A stretch of 64,000 nt of DNA from AC-43 sp963728855 (GTDB lineage Bacteria > Actinomycetota > Actinomycetes > Mycobacteriales > Micromonosporaceae). The number at the start of each line of letters is the position of its first letter. Positions within the stretch are counted from its first letter, which is position 1. Below, one piece after another: positions 28,401 to 36,603 of this stretch. Under the pieces are notes generated by a model. The model saw only the letters and a program-made list of their open reading frames with translations. It made no database searches and was not told where the DNA came from. Made by a program: the position numbers and the translations under genes. The DNA lies in NCBI GenBank assembly GCA_963728855.1, contig CAVSLN010000013.1, forward strand, positions 1 through 64,000. Reading direction: 5' to 3'.

Positions 28401-29090
28401 GTGGACGACACCGGGCCGCTCGACGATCCCACGGGTCGACAGGGGCTACGGCAGCCCGTGCGCGACCCGCTGCTTCCGGGACCCGCCCGCCCGTTCGCCA
28501 TGGCCACCCTCGCGGCCTGCGTGGCGGTCACGGTGGTGCTCGGTGTCCGGTACACCGACCAGGCTCAGGCGGGGCGGTTCGACGCGGCGGTCGACGAGCA
28601 CGTCCAGCGCGTACTCGGCGGTCGCCGTACGGCCGACGTGCTGGTCCTGCTGGGTGACCCGATCCCGGTCGGCGTAATGGCCGCGGTGCTGCTCGCGGCC
28701 TGCGTGCTGACCCGGCGATGGCGCGGTACGGCACTGGTCGCGGTGGCCGTACCGGGCGCTCTGGCGGTTACCGAGCTCCTGCTCAAACCGCTGATACACC
28801 GTACCCTGATCGGTGAGTTCACCTTCCCCAGCGGCCATGCCACGGGCGTGACCGCGCTGGCCGTCATATGCGCGGTCCTCCTCGTCGACCCGCCCCGCCC
28901 GCGGCTGTCGACGAACCTGCGGGTACTCCTCGCGCTCGCCGCGCTCGCGACGGCGGGCGCGGTCGCCGCGGCCATTGTCGCGGTGCACTCCCACTACGCC
29001 ACCGACACTCTTGGCGGAGCCGCGGTCGCCACCGGCGTGGTCCTGCTGACCGCGCTCGTCCTCGACCGGCTCCCGCCGAGGCGCCGCTGA
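28401..29090 (+). CDS. PAP2-family membrane phosphatase
   Basis: A 229-residue type 2 phosphatidic acid phosphatase-like membrane protein with five or six helices. Motif C1 is LLKPLIHRTL, C2 is FPSGHATGVTAL (P-S-G-H) and C3 is AVHSHYATDTLGG (H-x-x-x-D). PAP2 enzymes dephosphorylate lipid phosphates such as phosphatidic acid or undecaprenyl pyrophosphate on the outer membrane face. I choose the GTG at 28401 (VDDTGPLDDP) preceded by AAAGGGG; an ATG at 28362 is also in frame but lies in the poorly conserved leader. It is monocistronic, downstream of the HAD remnant. Confidence 0.85.
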   Translation: MDDTGPLDDPTGRQGLRQPVRDPLLPGPARPFAMATLAACVAVTVVLGVRYTDQAQAGRFDAAVDEHVQRVLGGRRTADVLVLLGDPIPVGVMAAVLLAACVLTRRWRGTALVAVAVPGALAVTELLLKPLIHRTLIGEFTFPSGHATGVTALAVICAVLLVDPPRPRLSTNLRVLLALAALATAGAVAAAIVAVHSHYATDTLGGAAVATGVVLLTALVLDRLPPRRR

Positions 29091-29295
29091 CCGTCAGACC
29101 GGCAGGGTGGCGGGGACCGCCGTACCGGGTTCGGCGTCAACGGGCGGGGGCGTGGGGGTTCCGAGGAGTGGTTCGGGCGCAACCCGCCGGCGGTTCGCCC
29201 GGCTGTCCGGGCCTTGCCCGCGCTGTTCAGGCTGTTTGCCGCTAAGGCAGGGAGGGAACAGCTCGTCCCGATGGGTCTGACCCGGAGGTGGCGCG

Positions 29296-29607
29296 ATGAC
29301 GGTGGTGACCGCGGACGACGTACGGGTGCTGGCGCGCGCCGCCGCCGGGGACGCCGTACTGGCCGTCGTGGGCGACGACGTGCGGGTGGTGCCCGACGCT
29401 GACGGTGCGGCCGTGCCGGTGGCGCCGGACCAGATCGTCTACACCAAGGCCCGGCTCATCCAGGAGTACGGCGACGAACTCACCGACCTCGACGCGGAGG
29501 TGCTCGCGGCGGGCCTCACCGCGCAGCTGAGGACCACGGCCACCGCCCAGGCTCCGGCCGCCGCACCGTGGTCGGAGCACCTGCCGGGGCCGCCATCGGC
29601 GACCTAG
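29296..29607 (+). CDS. Hypothetical small acidic protein
   Basis: A 103-residue protein starting at the ATG at 29296 with a very good GGAGGTG eight bases upstream. Residues 1-75 (VTADDVRVLARAAAGDAVLA; IVYTKARLIQEYGDELTDLD) suggest a compact alpha/beta fold. The Ala/Thr/Pro tail is probably disordered. No Cys and no membrane segment are present. I do not recognise the family. The ribosome site and codon bias make it very likely a real gene. Confidence 0.6.
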   Translation: MTVVTADDVRVLARAAAGDAVLAVVGDDVRVVPDADGAAVPVAPDQIVYTKARLIQEYGDELTDLDAEVLAAGLTAQLRTTATAQAPAAAPWSEHLPGPPSAT

Positions 29608-29625
29608 CCGTCGCGGCTGACGGAC

Positions 29626-29905
29626 TCACGGCTTTTTCAGCACGCCCATCACCCAGCGGCCGACGTGGTCGGCGCCGACCAGCGGGCGGAGAGCCGCGGA
29701 GATCTTGCCGCCGCCGTCCGTCCACGCGACCACATCGGGGGCAAGCAGGTGCATCATCGCGTTGAGGTCACCGCCCGCGCAGGCCGCCCGGAACCGTTCG
29801 GCCGCCGTCCGCCGTAGCCGGGGATCCGCGTCGAAGCGCGGGCGGCGGGCGGCGACGTGGGTACGGGCCCGGGTGGCGGTCTGCCGGACCGCCGCCTCGT
29901 GAGCA
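29626..29905 (-). pseudogene. SigJ-like ECF sigma factor, C-terminal remnant
   Basis: The minus strand encodes AHEAAVRQTATRARTHVAAR (end of sigma region 4), then RFRAACAGGDLNAMMHLLAP and DVVAWTDGGGKISAA, the SnoaL-like C-terminal domain of SigJ/ECF41-type sigma factors. It ends at the TGA at 29626. Regions 2 and most of 4 are absent: at about 29905 the sequence switches in the middle of a codon run to an epimerase fragment. The gene was cut by a deletion. Confidence 0.7.
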
Positions 29906-30265
29906 CCCGGTCGCCGAAGTCGCGGTACCCGTAGCCGAAGACGATGTTCTCCCCGATGAAGCGGCGGGCGCCGACGGCGCGGGCCGCGTCGAGCAGGCTC
30001 GCGGTGCCGGTGACGCGCAGGTCGTCGGTGACGTGCATCCCCTTGTGCGTCAGCGGTGGCTTGCGCAACGCGGTGACCCCGTGTACCACCACGTCGGCCC
30101 GGACGTCCCGCACCGCCCGCAGCAGACCGTCGCGGTCCAGGAGATCGGCGCGGACCTCGTTCCCGGCGCCCCTGCCCAGGCCGAGCACCTGGTAACCAGC
30201 ATTGCGGAGGGTACGGCTCACGTGGCGGCCGAAGACGCCGCTCCCCCGGCCAACAGCACAGTCAT
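29900..30265 (-). pseudogene. NAD-dependent epimerase/SDR N-terminal remnant
   Basis: The ATG at 30265 opens MTVLLAGG; after a lost base in a G run the frame continues as GVFGRHVSRTLRNAGYQVLG (completing the Rossmann G-x-x-G-x-x-G), ADVVVHGVTAL and DDLRVTGTASLLDAARAVGA, RRFIGENIVFGYGYRDFGDR. This is the N-terminal half of an extended SDR/epimerase (nucleotide-sugar type). The rest is missing and the SigJ remnant follows directly, so two genes have been fused by deletion. Confidence 0.7.
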
Positions 30266-30360
30266 GTTCCCGGTCAGCCCATGGGACCGGACAGCCGTGC
30301 CTGGTGTGACAATGACGTCGATGTCATCAACGGCTTCTCCCGAAGGGCGGCGGTAGGCGC

Positions 30361-31362
30361 ATGCTCATCGCCACGCCCAACCTCACCGTCGACCGGACGG
30401 TACGCCTGCCCGAGCTGCGGCCCGGCAGCGTGCTCCGGCCGTACCGCGCGGTCGTGACCGCCGGCGGCAAGGGCGTCAACGTCGGGCGGGTGGCCGCGGC
30501 GCTCGGTCGGCGCGCGACCGTGCTCGGGTTCCTACCCGACGTGGACGCGCCCGTGCTGACCCGGCTGTTCGCGGCCGAACCGATGGAGCTCGCCGGGGTA
30601 CCGGTACCGGGCGAGGCCCGGGTCGCCACGATCTACCTGGAGGACTCCGGGCGGGTGACGGTGCTCAACGAGCCTGGGCCGGAGATCCTGGCGGAGGCGT
30701 GGCGGCGGTACGAGCAGCGGGTCGCCGCCGAGCTGGCCTCGGGGCGGTACGAGACGCTGGTGTGCTCGGGCAGCCTGCCGCCGGGGGTACCGGACGACGC
30801 GTACGGAAGGCTGGTCGCGATCGGCCACGAGGCGCGGGTACGGGTCGTGGTGGACGCCTCGCGCGGTGCCCTGGTCGGCGCGCTCGGGGCCGGGCCCGAC
30901 ATCGTCACGCCGAACCTCGCCGAGGCCGACGGGGCGCTGTCCGGGCATGCCGACGAACCGGTGGACGAGACCGGACCGCAGACCCCCCGGCACGCCTGTG
31001 CCGCTGTCCGGGCCCTGTGCGGGCGGGGCGCCCGGTCGGCCGCGGTGACCGCCGGGGCGGCCGGTACCGCCTTCGGCGACGCGCGCGACGTGTACTGGGT
31101 ACCCACCCTGCCGGTACGGGTGGTCAACCCGGTTGGTGCCGGCGACTCCTTCGTCGGCGGGCTGGTACACGCGCTGGAGTCCGGCCGTACCGCCATCGAC
31201 GCGGTGACTTTCGCTGTCGCGACAGCGACAGCGTCGGTGGAGCGGGAGCTGGCCGGCGGGGTCGACCCCGACCGGGCCGGGCAGATCGCCGCGCAGCTCG
31301 CCGGTGCCGCCCGCCGGGAGACCGACCTGAGCGCCGAGGCGGTGACCCGGACGGCGCCCTGA
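30361..31362 (+). CDS. PfkB-family 1-phosphofructokinase-like sugar kinase
   Basis: A 333-residue ribokinase/PfkB-family kinase of the 1-phosphofructokinase or tagatose-6-phosphate kinase type. It begins MLIATPNLTVDRTVRL, carries the substrate loop TAGGKGVNVGRVAAALG, and ends with the catalytic anion hole and base NPVGAGDSFVGGLVHAL. Cytoplasmic; it phosphorylates a hexose phosphate. In dormancy-linked loci of actinobacteria similar PfkB proteins occur with stress proteins, but nothing here shows that regulation. The start is the ATG at 30361; the upstream ribosome site is weak (GGCGGCGGTAGG). It is monocistronic, convergent with cbtA. Confidence 0.9.
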   Translation: MLIATPNLTVDRTVRLPELRPGSVLRPYRAVVTAGGKGVNVGRVAAALGRRATVLGFLPDVDAPVLTRLFAAEPMELAGVPVPGEARVATIYLEDSGRVTVLNEPGPEILAEAWRRYEQRVAAELASGRYETLVCSGSLPPGVPDDAYGRLVAIGHEARVRVVVDASRGALVGALGAGPDIVTPNLAEADGALSGHADEPVDETGPQTPRHACAAVRALCGRGARSAAVTAGAAGTAFGDARDVYWVPTLPVRVVNPVGAGDSFVGGLVHALESGRTAIDAVTFAVATATASVERELAGGVDPDRAGQIAAQLAGAARRETDLSAEAVTRTAP

Positions 31363-31486
31363 TGTCCCGCCGGACGTCGGGCAGAGCCGGCCCATGCGCG
31401 GTCAGCGCGAGCGTCCCGGCGGCGGGAGGCACAGCCGTCCGTCCCGCGCGACGAGGTGCCCGCCGCCGCGGGGCGGGCCGCAGGCG
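31363..31486. other. Convergent intergenic region
   Basis: Short gap between the 3' ends of the pfkB-like gene and cbtA. It is GC-rich and probably contains terminators for both, but no perfect hairpin was identified. Confidence 0.4.
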
Positions 31487-32224
31487 TCATCCGACCGCGG
31501 CGGCCGGCCTGACCCGGGCTCCACGGCGCAGGCTCCGCTCCGTCAGGGCACCGAACAGCAGCCCGAACGTGGCCCACAGCACCGCCTGCATACCGACCGA
31601 GGCCAGCCGGAACCGCCACAGCACCGTGGCCGGGAAGTCGGCCGGTACCTCGTCGACCGCCGGCAGGAGGAGCCCGGCGACCGCGACGACCGCCACGAAC
31701 CCGCCGGCCGCGACCAGCACGGCCGTCCATCCGCCCAGCCGTGGCGCCAGCCGCCCCGCGAGGATCGCGGCGCCGATGGCGGCGGCCACGCTGATGGCGA
31801 CCATCGCGAAGTAGAGGGCGGTACGCCGACCGATGGTGTCGGGGTTGCCGATCGACGGCGGGTTGGCCGGGTACTTCAGGTACGGCACCAGGAACACGGC
31901 GCCGAACCCCAGTACGGCGACCACGAGCGAGGTGGCGCGCGCGGCCAGGGGGCCGAGGCGTCCGTACGCGAACGCGAACGCCAGCGCGAAGATGCCGCCG
32001 AGCGCCGCCCCGTACACGAGGACCGCGACGCCCAGCCCGAGGGTGGACTGCACGGCGCGGCTGACGATCTCCGGGTCGGCCATGCCGGGCATGGTGTGCG
32101 CGTCCTCGAACCCGATGGCCCGATCCACCTGCGGCTCACCGAACACCGCGGCGAACGCGTAGGCGAGCGCGGCGGCGACCACGCCGACGAGCATGCCGCG
32201 GACCAGCAGGGTACGTGCGGTCAT
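31487..32224 (-). CDS. cbtA: CbtA, cobalt transporter subunit
   Basis: A 245-residue membrane protein with six hydrophobic segments, matching CbtA: RGMLVGVVAAALAYAFAAVF, then GEPQVDRAIGFEDAH (conserved acidic/His loop), GLGVAVLVYGAALGGIFAL, GAVFLVPYLKYPANPP and the C-terminal LLLPAVDEVPADFPATVLW. CbtA works with CbtB in uptake of cobalt (or a cobalamin precursor) and is typically under B12 riboswitch control. It starts with an ATG 16 bases after the cbtB stop, so the two are co-transcribed behind the cobalamin riboswitch at 32503-32605. Confidence 0.93.
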   Translation of the reverse strand: MTARTLLVRGMLVGVVAAALAYAFAAVFGEPQVDRAIGFEDAHTMPGMADPEIVSRAVQSTLGLGVAVLVYGAALGGIFALAFAFAYGRLGPLAARATSLVVAVLGFGAVFLVPYLKYPANPPSIGNPDTIGRRTALYFAMVAISVAAAIGAAILAGRLAPRLGGWTAVLVAAGGFVAVVAVAGLLLPAVDEVPADFPATVLWRFRLASVGMQAVLWATFGLLFGALTERSLRRGARVRPAAAVG

Positions 32225-32240
32225 GACCTTCAGCCCCGGT

Positions 32241-32462
32241 TCAGTGGCAGGGGAACCCGAGCAGGTGCCGGCCGTCGTGGGTGAACTCGTGCACCCAGTG
32301 GCCGGAGATCAGCGACGTGGCGCCCTGCTCGGCACCGACGAAGTAGACCGCCACGACGGCCAGCAGCAGGCCGAAGAGCGCCCAGGGCAGCAGCTGCCGT
32401 ACCGGGATCGCGACCGGGGCCGGGGATGGGACAGGGGTCGGCAGAGCCGTGGCGTAGGCCAT
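32241..32462 (-). CDS. cbtB: CbtB, small cobalt transporter subunit
   Basis: A 73-residue single-pass membrane protein. The one helix is LPWALFGLLLAVVAVYFVGA, followed by the His-rich C-terminal tail GHWVHEFTHDGRHLLGFPCH, which is diagnostic of CbtB and probably binds the metal ion. The start is the ATG at 32462 with a strong AAGGAGGT four bases before it. It is the first gene after the cobalamin riboswitch and is followed by cbtA. Confidence 0.93.
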   Translation of the reverse strand: MAYATALPTPVPSPAPVAIPVRQLLPWALFGLLLAVVAVYFVGAEQGATSLISGHWVHEFTHDGRHLLGFPCH

Positions 32463-32502
32463 CGGAACCTCCTTGGGATCGTGCGTCCCGCTCGGTGGTG
32501 TC

Positions 32503-32605
32503 GATGACGGCGTGAGGTCTGGCTCCCGACCACCCGATCTGGGTTGGCTCGGACACAGTGGCGCGACCGCGCCGGACTTCCACCGGCTTCCCGTACCGTC
32601 ACAAC
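32503..32605 (-). promoter_or_regulatory. Cobalamin (B12) riboswitch upstream of cbtBA
   Basis: Read on the minus strand, the leader contains the hallmark core: GGGAAGCCGGTGGAAGTCCG, then GCGGTCGCGCCACTGTG (the B12 box region G-C-C-A-C-T-G), and further on GGGAGCCAGACCT with a closing GCCG. These are the conserved segments of the cobalamin riboswitch in this order and spacing. The box lies 40 bases before the cbtB ribosome site, suggesting control of translation initiation or attenuation. High cobalamin would repress cobalt uptake. Confidence 0.92.
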
Positions 32606-32662
32606 AATTGACGCGACCGTACGGGCGGAGCTGACGAACTGTCAACATGACCCGCCGCGCGG

Positions 32663-33670
32663 TCAGTGCCGGTGGGTGGCCTTGCCGTGGACCGGGCCGT
32701 GCGCGTCCGAGCAGTGCGCCGGGTCGGTTGCGCCGCGGCCGACCGTGAGGATCCGCTCCGGTACATGGTCGACCTGGAGTGTCGTGTGCGTGATCGCGTA
32801 CGCGTCCCGGAGCAGCTCCTCCAGGTCGCGGCGGACCGCGTGGCAGTCCCCGGCCGGATCGACGAGCACGTGCGCGGACAGCGCCGGCTGGCCCGAGGTG
32901 ATCGCCCAGACGTGCAGGTCGTGGACCTCGACGACGGCCGGGCGGGCGACCAACCGGTCGCCGATGGCGTCGGGGTCGACGCCAGCCGGCGCGGCTTCCA
33001 GGAAGATGCGCCCGGAGGAGCGGACCAGCCCGATCCCGGCGCGCAGCATCAGGGCCACGACGACCAGCGTGGCGATCGCGTCGGCCCGGGAGAAGCCGGT
33101 GGCCAGCACGACCGCCCCGGCGATCGCGGTGGCGACGAACCCGTACAGGTCGGTCAGGATGTGCTGGAAGGCGCCCTGCACGTTGAGGCTGGTCCGGTTG
33201 GCCCGGGACAGCAGCCACGCCGCCGCCAGGTTGACCACCACCCCGACCAGGGCGGTGGCCAGCACCAAGCCGCCGGTCACCACCGGTGGGGTGACGAGGC
33301 GGCGGACCGCCTCCCAGGTCAGCCAGCCGGCCAGCACCAGCAGGGTGATCCCGTTGGCCTGGGCGGAGAGGATCTCCACCCGTTTCAGCCCGAAGGTGTA
33401 GCCACCCCGGGCCGGCCTGGCCGCCAAGCGAATCGCGACCAGGGCCAGGATGATCGAGGCGGCATCGGTCAGCATGTGCGCCGCGTCGGAGATCAACGCC
33501 AGGGAGTGGGCCACGACGCCGACGACCACCTCGCCCGCCATGTACCCGACGATCAGCGCCAGCGCGATCGACAGCCACCGCCGGTCGGTGTCGGCCGACA
33601 CCCCATGCGCATGCCCGTCATCCGCGTGGACATGCACCACGCTGGCGCGGTCGACCCTGTCACTCACCAC
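32663..33670 (-). CDS. CDF-family metal cation efflux protein (CzcD/ZitB-like)
   Basis: A 335-residue cation diffusion facilitator. It has an N-terminal His-rich tail (VHVHADDGHAHG), six transmembrane helices with metal sites SDAAHMLTDAAS (H-x-x-x-D in TM2) and FQHILTDLYGFV (H-x-x-x-D in TM5), and a C-terminal cytoplasmic domain (VVEVHDLHVWAITSGQPALS) ending in the His-rich segment DAHGPVHGKATHRH. It exports Zn, Co or Cd in exchange for protons. Because cbtBA, just downstream on the same strand, imports cobalt, cobalt or zinc homeostasis is plausible. It starts with tandem GTG codons at 33670/33667. There is no visible metal-regulator box. Confidence 0.93.
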   Translation of the reverse strand: MVSDRVDRASVVHVHADDGHAHGVSADTDRRWLSIALALIVGYMAGEVVVGVVAHSLALISDAAHMLTDAASIILALVAIRLAARPARGGYTFGLKRVEILSAQANGITLLVLAGWLTWEAVRRLVTPPVVTGGLVLATALVGVVVNLAAAWLLSRANRTSLNVQGAFQHILTDLYGFVATAIAGAVVLATGFSRADAIATLVVVALMLRAGIGLVRSSGRIFLEAAPAGVDPDAIGDRLVARPAVVEVHDLHVWAITSGQPALSAHVLVDPAGDCHAVRRDLEELLRDAYAITHTTLQVDHVPERILTVGRGATDPAHCSDAHGPVHGKATHRH

Positions 33671-33871
33671 GCGCCCTTCGTCCGGTCGCGTCGCGCCCAG
33701 TGGCGCTGCCCGCCGTCACGATCCACGCAGACCCGACGTCGTCGGCACATCTCGCGACGCCGGACACCGCGGCGCTCCGCTCAGTCACCACACCAGTCAA
33801 CCGCAGACCGGGCTACACCTCCAAAGGCTGCACCGAACACCGTTATCAGTGCCGGCAACCATCAGTGCCGG
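33671..33871. other. Intergenic, no gene
   Basis: About 200 bases between the YcnI-like gene 3' end and the CDF gene start. No feature is recognised except the presumed CDF promoter. Confidence 0.4.
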
Positions 33872-34552
33872 CTACGCGCGGCTTCCCCGGCGGCGGAGCA
33901 GGAATACGGTTGCCGCGGCCACCGCCAGCACCAGCACGGCGCCCACGATCCACCAGACCGTACCGTTGCTGGTCTTTTGGGCAGCGGCGGTCGGCGTCAC
34001 GAACGCCGACGGCGAGGCGACGGGGCTGGCGCTCGGTGAAGCGGCCGCCGTCGCGGACGGGACGACCGCGCCCGGCCGTACGCTCACCGTCGGGGCCGGG
34101 TTCTTCGGGCTGGGGTTGCCCGTGGTCGGCTCCTCGATCCACCGGTCCACGTCGCCATTGGTGTAGGTGACCAGCGACTTGAACACGAGGACGCCGCCGG
34201 CCGGTGGCAGGTGGGCCAGCTTCACCGCGAACTTGGCATCGGTCTTCACCGCGAGCGGGGTACCGGCGACCGTGAACCCGTCCGATCCCGGGGTCAGCGT
34301 CCACCCGGCCGGCCCGCTCGCCAGGCTCACCTGAGCCGGCGCGATCCCGGCCGGCAGCACCATCCGTACCGATGCGATCCCGGCCGAGTCGTTCTCGGCC
34401 TCGGCGGTCACGGTCATCGTGACATTGGTGGCGCCGCCCTGCGGGTTGTCCACCTCGATCTCGGTGTGGGCATACGCCGGGCTGCCCAGCAGCAGCACTC
34501 CCAACACCCCGGCAACGGCGACGGCGGCGGTACGAGCTGGAACGCGGCGCAA
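33872..34552 (-). CDS. YcnI-like (DUF1775) copper-binding secreted/anchored protein
   Basis: About 226 residues. A signal peptide (RTAAVAVAGVLGVLLLGSPA) is cleaved before AHTEIEV, which leaves a near-N-terminal His, as in YcnI copper-binding domains (DUF1775). The domain runs to about residue 135 (VTMTVTAEAENDSAGIASVR; GWTLTPGSDGFTVAGTPLAV; FKSLVTYTNGDVDRWIEEPT), followed by a Ser/Pro/Ala-rich linker and a C-terminal membrane helix (VWWIVGAVLVLAVAAATVFL) with RRRGSRA. I choose the TTG at 34552, with GAGGGA six bases upstream, instead of the ATG at 34699, which precedes a non-conserved leader. YcnI proteins often sit with copC/copD; here none is adjacent. Confidence 0.8.
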   Translation of the reverse strand: MRRVPARTAAVAVAGVLGVLLLGSPAYAHTEIEVDNPQGGATNVTMTVTAEAENDSAGIASVRMVLPAGIAPAQVSLASGPAGWTLTPGSDGFTVAGTPLAVKTDAKFAVKLAHLPPAGGVLVFKSLVTYTNGDVDRWIEEPTTGNPSPKNPAPTVSVRPGAVVPSATAAASPSASPVASPSAFVTPTAAAQKTSNGTVWWIVGAVLVLAVAAATVFLLRRRGSRA

Positions 34553-34666
34553 CGGGACTCCCTCGGTAGACGGTCGCCGGTTAGTCGTCGCCGGCGCCCG
34601 GAGAGTTCCCGCGTTCTCACCCCAGATCACGGCAATCGGCTCGCGGGGCCACGGCGGCCGCGCGGA

Positions 34667-34693
34667 AGGGGCGGCCCAGATGGGGCCGCCCCT
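34667..34693 (-). terminator. Hairpin terminator
   Basis: A perfect 11-bp inverted repeat, AGGGGCGGCCC at 34667-34677 and its complement at 34683-34693, with a five-base loop. It lies just after the 3' end of the metalloprotease pseudogene (minus strand). Confidence 0.75.
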
Positions 34694-34718
34694 GTCCATT
34701 TGTCCGGATCGGAAACAG

Positions 34719-35790
34719 TTACGCGGCTGGTGTGCCGTATACCTCCAGCTCGGACATGTCCATGAATTGGCAGCCCGGGAACAGGCCCGGGCACAGGGTC
34801 GCCGGGTCGCCGGGGAGCTGCGGGTTCAGCATGGTGAAGCGGACATAGGAAACGTTCAGCGTGGTACCGGCGTTCAGCGGCACGCTGTTCAGGCGGTGCT
34901 GGTCGGCTACGCCGAAGGTACCGACGGACGCGACCGTGAACGTGGTCCCGTCGGTGGACACCTCTAGCCGGTACCCGCCGGTCGAGGCGCTGCCGGCGTC
35001 GCCGCAGGTGCTACCTGGGTCGATGGCGATCGCGGTGACTTTCACCTTCTGAGGGAGCTGCACGGTCACGGACTTGGGCGTCGCCTTACCGCCGGCCACG
35101 TCCGCGCTGCTGCCCTCGTGATCGCCGCGGCACGGGCCTTGTCGGCGGAGACGCCGGGTGCGCCGGCCGCGGCCGGCAGGCCGGCCACCGGCGAGCCCAC
35201 CAGGTTGACCAACTGGCCGTCGCCCGTCACGTTGGCCTGTAGCCCGTTGCCGACCAGCGGGATCCCGCCCACCGACTGGACGAAGCTCAGGTGGTGGGTG
35301 CCGGCGATGTCGACGTAGTCCCGGCGCAGTACCAGCCGGGCGACCCCGGTGGCGTCGAGCCCGAAGACGTCGGGGTGAGCCCGCACGTAGTCGCGCGCGA
35401 TAGCGTCCGCCGGCCGCGCGCTGGCCGAGGTAAGGAAGCCGTCGAGGCGGGAGACGCTGCGCGCGGTCGCCGTCAACGGATCGATAGATACGACTGCCTG
35501 GTACCGAGCTCGTGGCGCAGCGCGTCGACCCCGCCCTTCGGCCGCGCCGAGAGCTGGGCCGCCCGGTTACGCAGGGCCTTCGCCGCACCGGGGTCCTGCC
35601 GGGAGTCGTAGTACTTCGCCTTGGCTGAGATGTCGGCCGCCCTGGCCGGACCAGGCGCACCGGGATCCTTGGCCTGGACTGGCGCGGCCCCTACGTGGCG
35701 GCCGTGAGCGCGAGCGTCGCGGCCACCCCGACCGTGAGCGCCCGCCGTCGCCGGGTGATGCGATGCGGTCTGGACAATGTCGTTCCCCCC
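34719..35790 (-). pseudogene. FTP-propeptide metalloprotease (M36/M4-like) with central deletion and C-terminal discoidin-like domain
   Basis: Pieces in three frames give a signal peptide (RRRRALTVGVAATLALTAAT), then AKAKYYDSRQDPGAAKALRN, RLDGFLTSASARPADAIARD, an FTP-type propeptide (RDYVDIAGTHHLSFVQSVGG; LVGNGLQANVTGDGQLVNL) and, directly after KARAAAITRA, a beta-sandwich KSVTVQLPQKVKVTAIAIDP, ATLCPGLFPGCQFMDMSELE that resembles the C-terminal discoidin domain of fungalysin-type peptidases. The catalytic HExxH domain is completely absent. There are at least two frameshifts (near 35500 and 35700) and a large internal deletion near 35118. It is a secreted protease relic; the adjacent lipoprotein resembles its inhibitor. 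Confidence 0.75.
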
Positions 35791-35853
35791 ACTTGGTTGG
35801 TCGATGAACCTGGAGCCGTTCGGCACCGGTGCCCCTGAACGCGGCCGCCCTCC

Positions 35854-36430
35854 CTACGAGCCGTACCGGGACACGATGTCGCTGAGCGCGGCGATCACGG
35901 GGCGCAGCGGCGGGGCGATGCCCCCGTCCATGGCCAGGATCTGGCTGCCCTGGTAGATCACCTGGTAGGTGAACAGGTCGTTGCCCTTGGCCGGCTCGTC
36001 CTTGGGGAGCTGCGCGAACCCGGACTCCGCCAGTACCCGGCGCACGTCGGCCAGCTCGCCGGCGGTCAACCGGCCGGACCGCTCCACACGCGGCTTCGCC
36101 CTGGTCAGGGTGAAAGGTGCCGTCCTCCCGTACGACGAGCCGGTCGGACAGGCCCGCGAAGCCGCCCTGGCGACCGAACTCGACCAGCACCCCGCCCGTA
36201 CGGCCGGGCTCCGAGGGCGGTCGGCCGGCGGGCGTGGAAGGCACGTCGGATGGCGTGACCGGCCCGGCTGACGAGGCCGACCGGCCGGCGCTGGCCGGGG
36301 CAGACGGGCCGGAGGGGGCGCCGGGCGCATGGCCGGCGGAACAGCCCGCCAGAATAAGGACTGCGGATAGCAGACCCGCCATGCCACGCCATATCAGGTC
36401 ATTCTTATCGAAACGGGCCGGTCCCGGCAA
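35854..36430 (-). pseudogene. Emfourin-like protease-inhibitor lipoprotein, one frameshift
   Basis: It starts at 36430 (or 36382) with the lipoprotein signal LLSAVLILAGC (lipobox L-A-G-C), then a Ser/Pro/Gly linker and VLVEFGRQGGFAGLSDRLVV and REDGTF. One extra T in a T run near 36112 shifts the frame; the second frame continues TLTRAKPRVERSGRLTAGEL, ADVRRVLAESGFAQLP, GNDLFTYQVIYQGSQILAMD and PLRPVIAALSDIVSRYG. The order fits the emfourin family, inhibitors of protealysin-type M4/FTP metalloproteases. It lies immediately upstream of the FTP protease relic, so inhibitor and target are decaying together. Otherwise it could be a sequencing error in an intact gene. Confidence 0.7.
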
Positions 36431-36603
36431 GCCACGGTATTGCCGGTAATCCCTACGACCATTTGACCGATACCCTTGCCCGGCCCTCGATCCAGCTGTA
36501 ACGCTGAACCGGCGTGTCGCGCTTGTCTTCTGTTGCCGCCCCTGTCTGGCTTCCCGACAACAGGCCCGCGGTGGAAGGGACCGCCCGGCGTAGGGAAGAT
36601 GTA

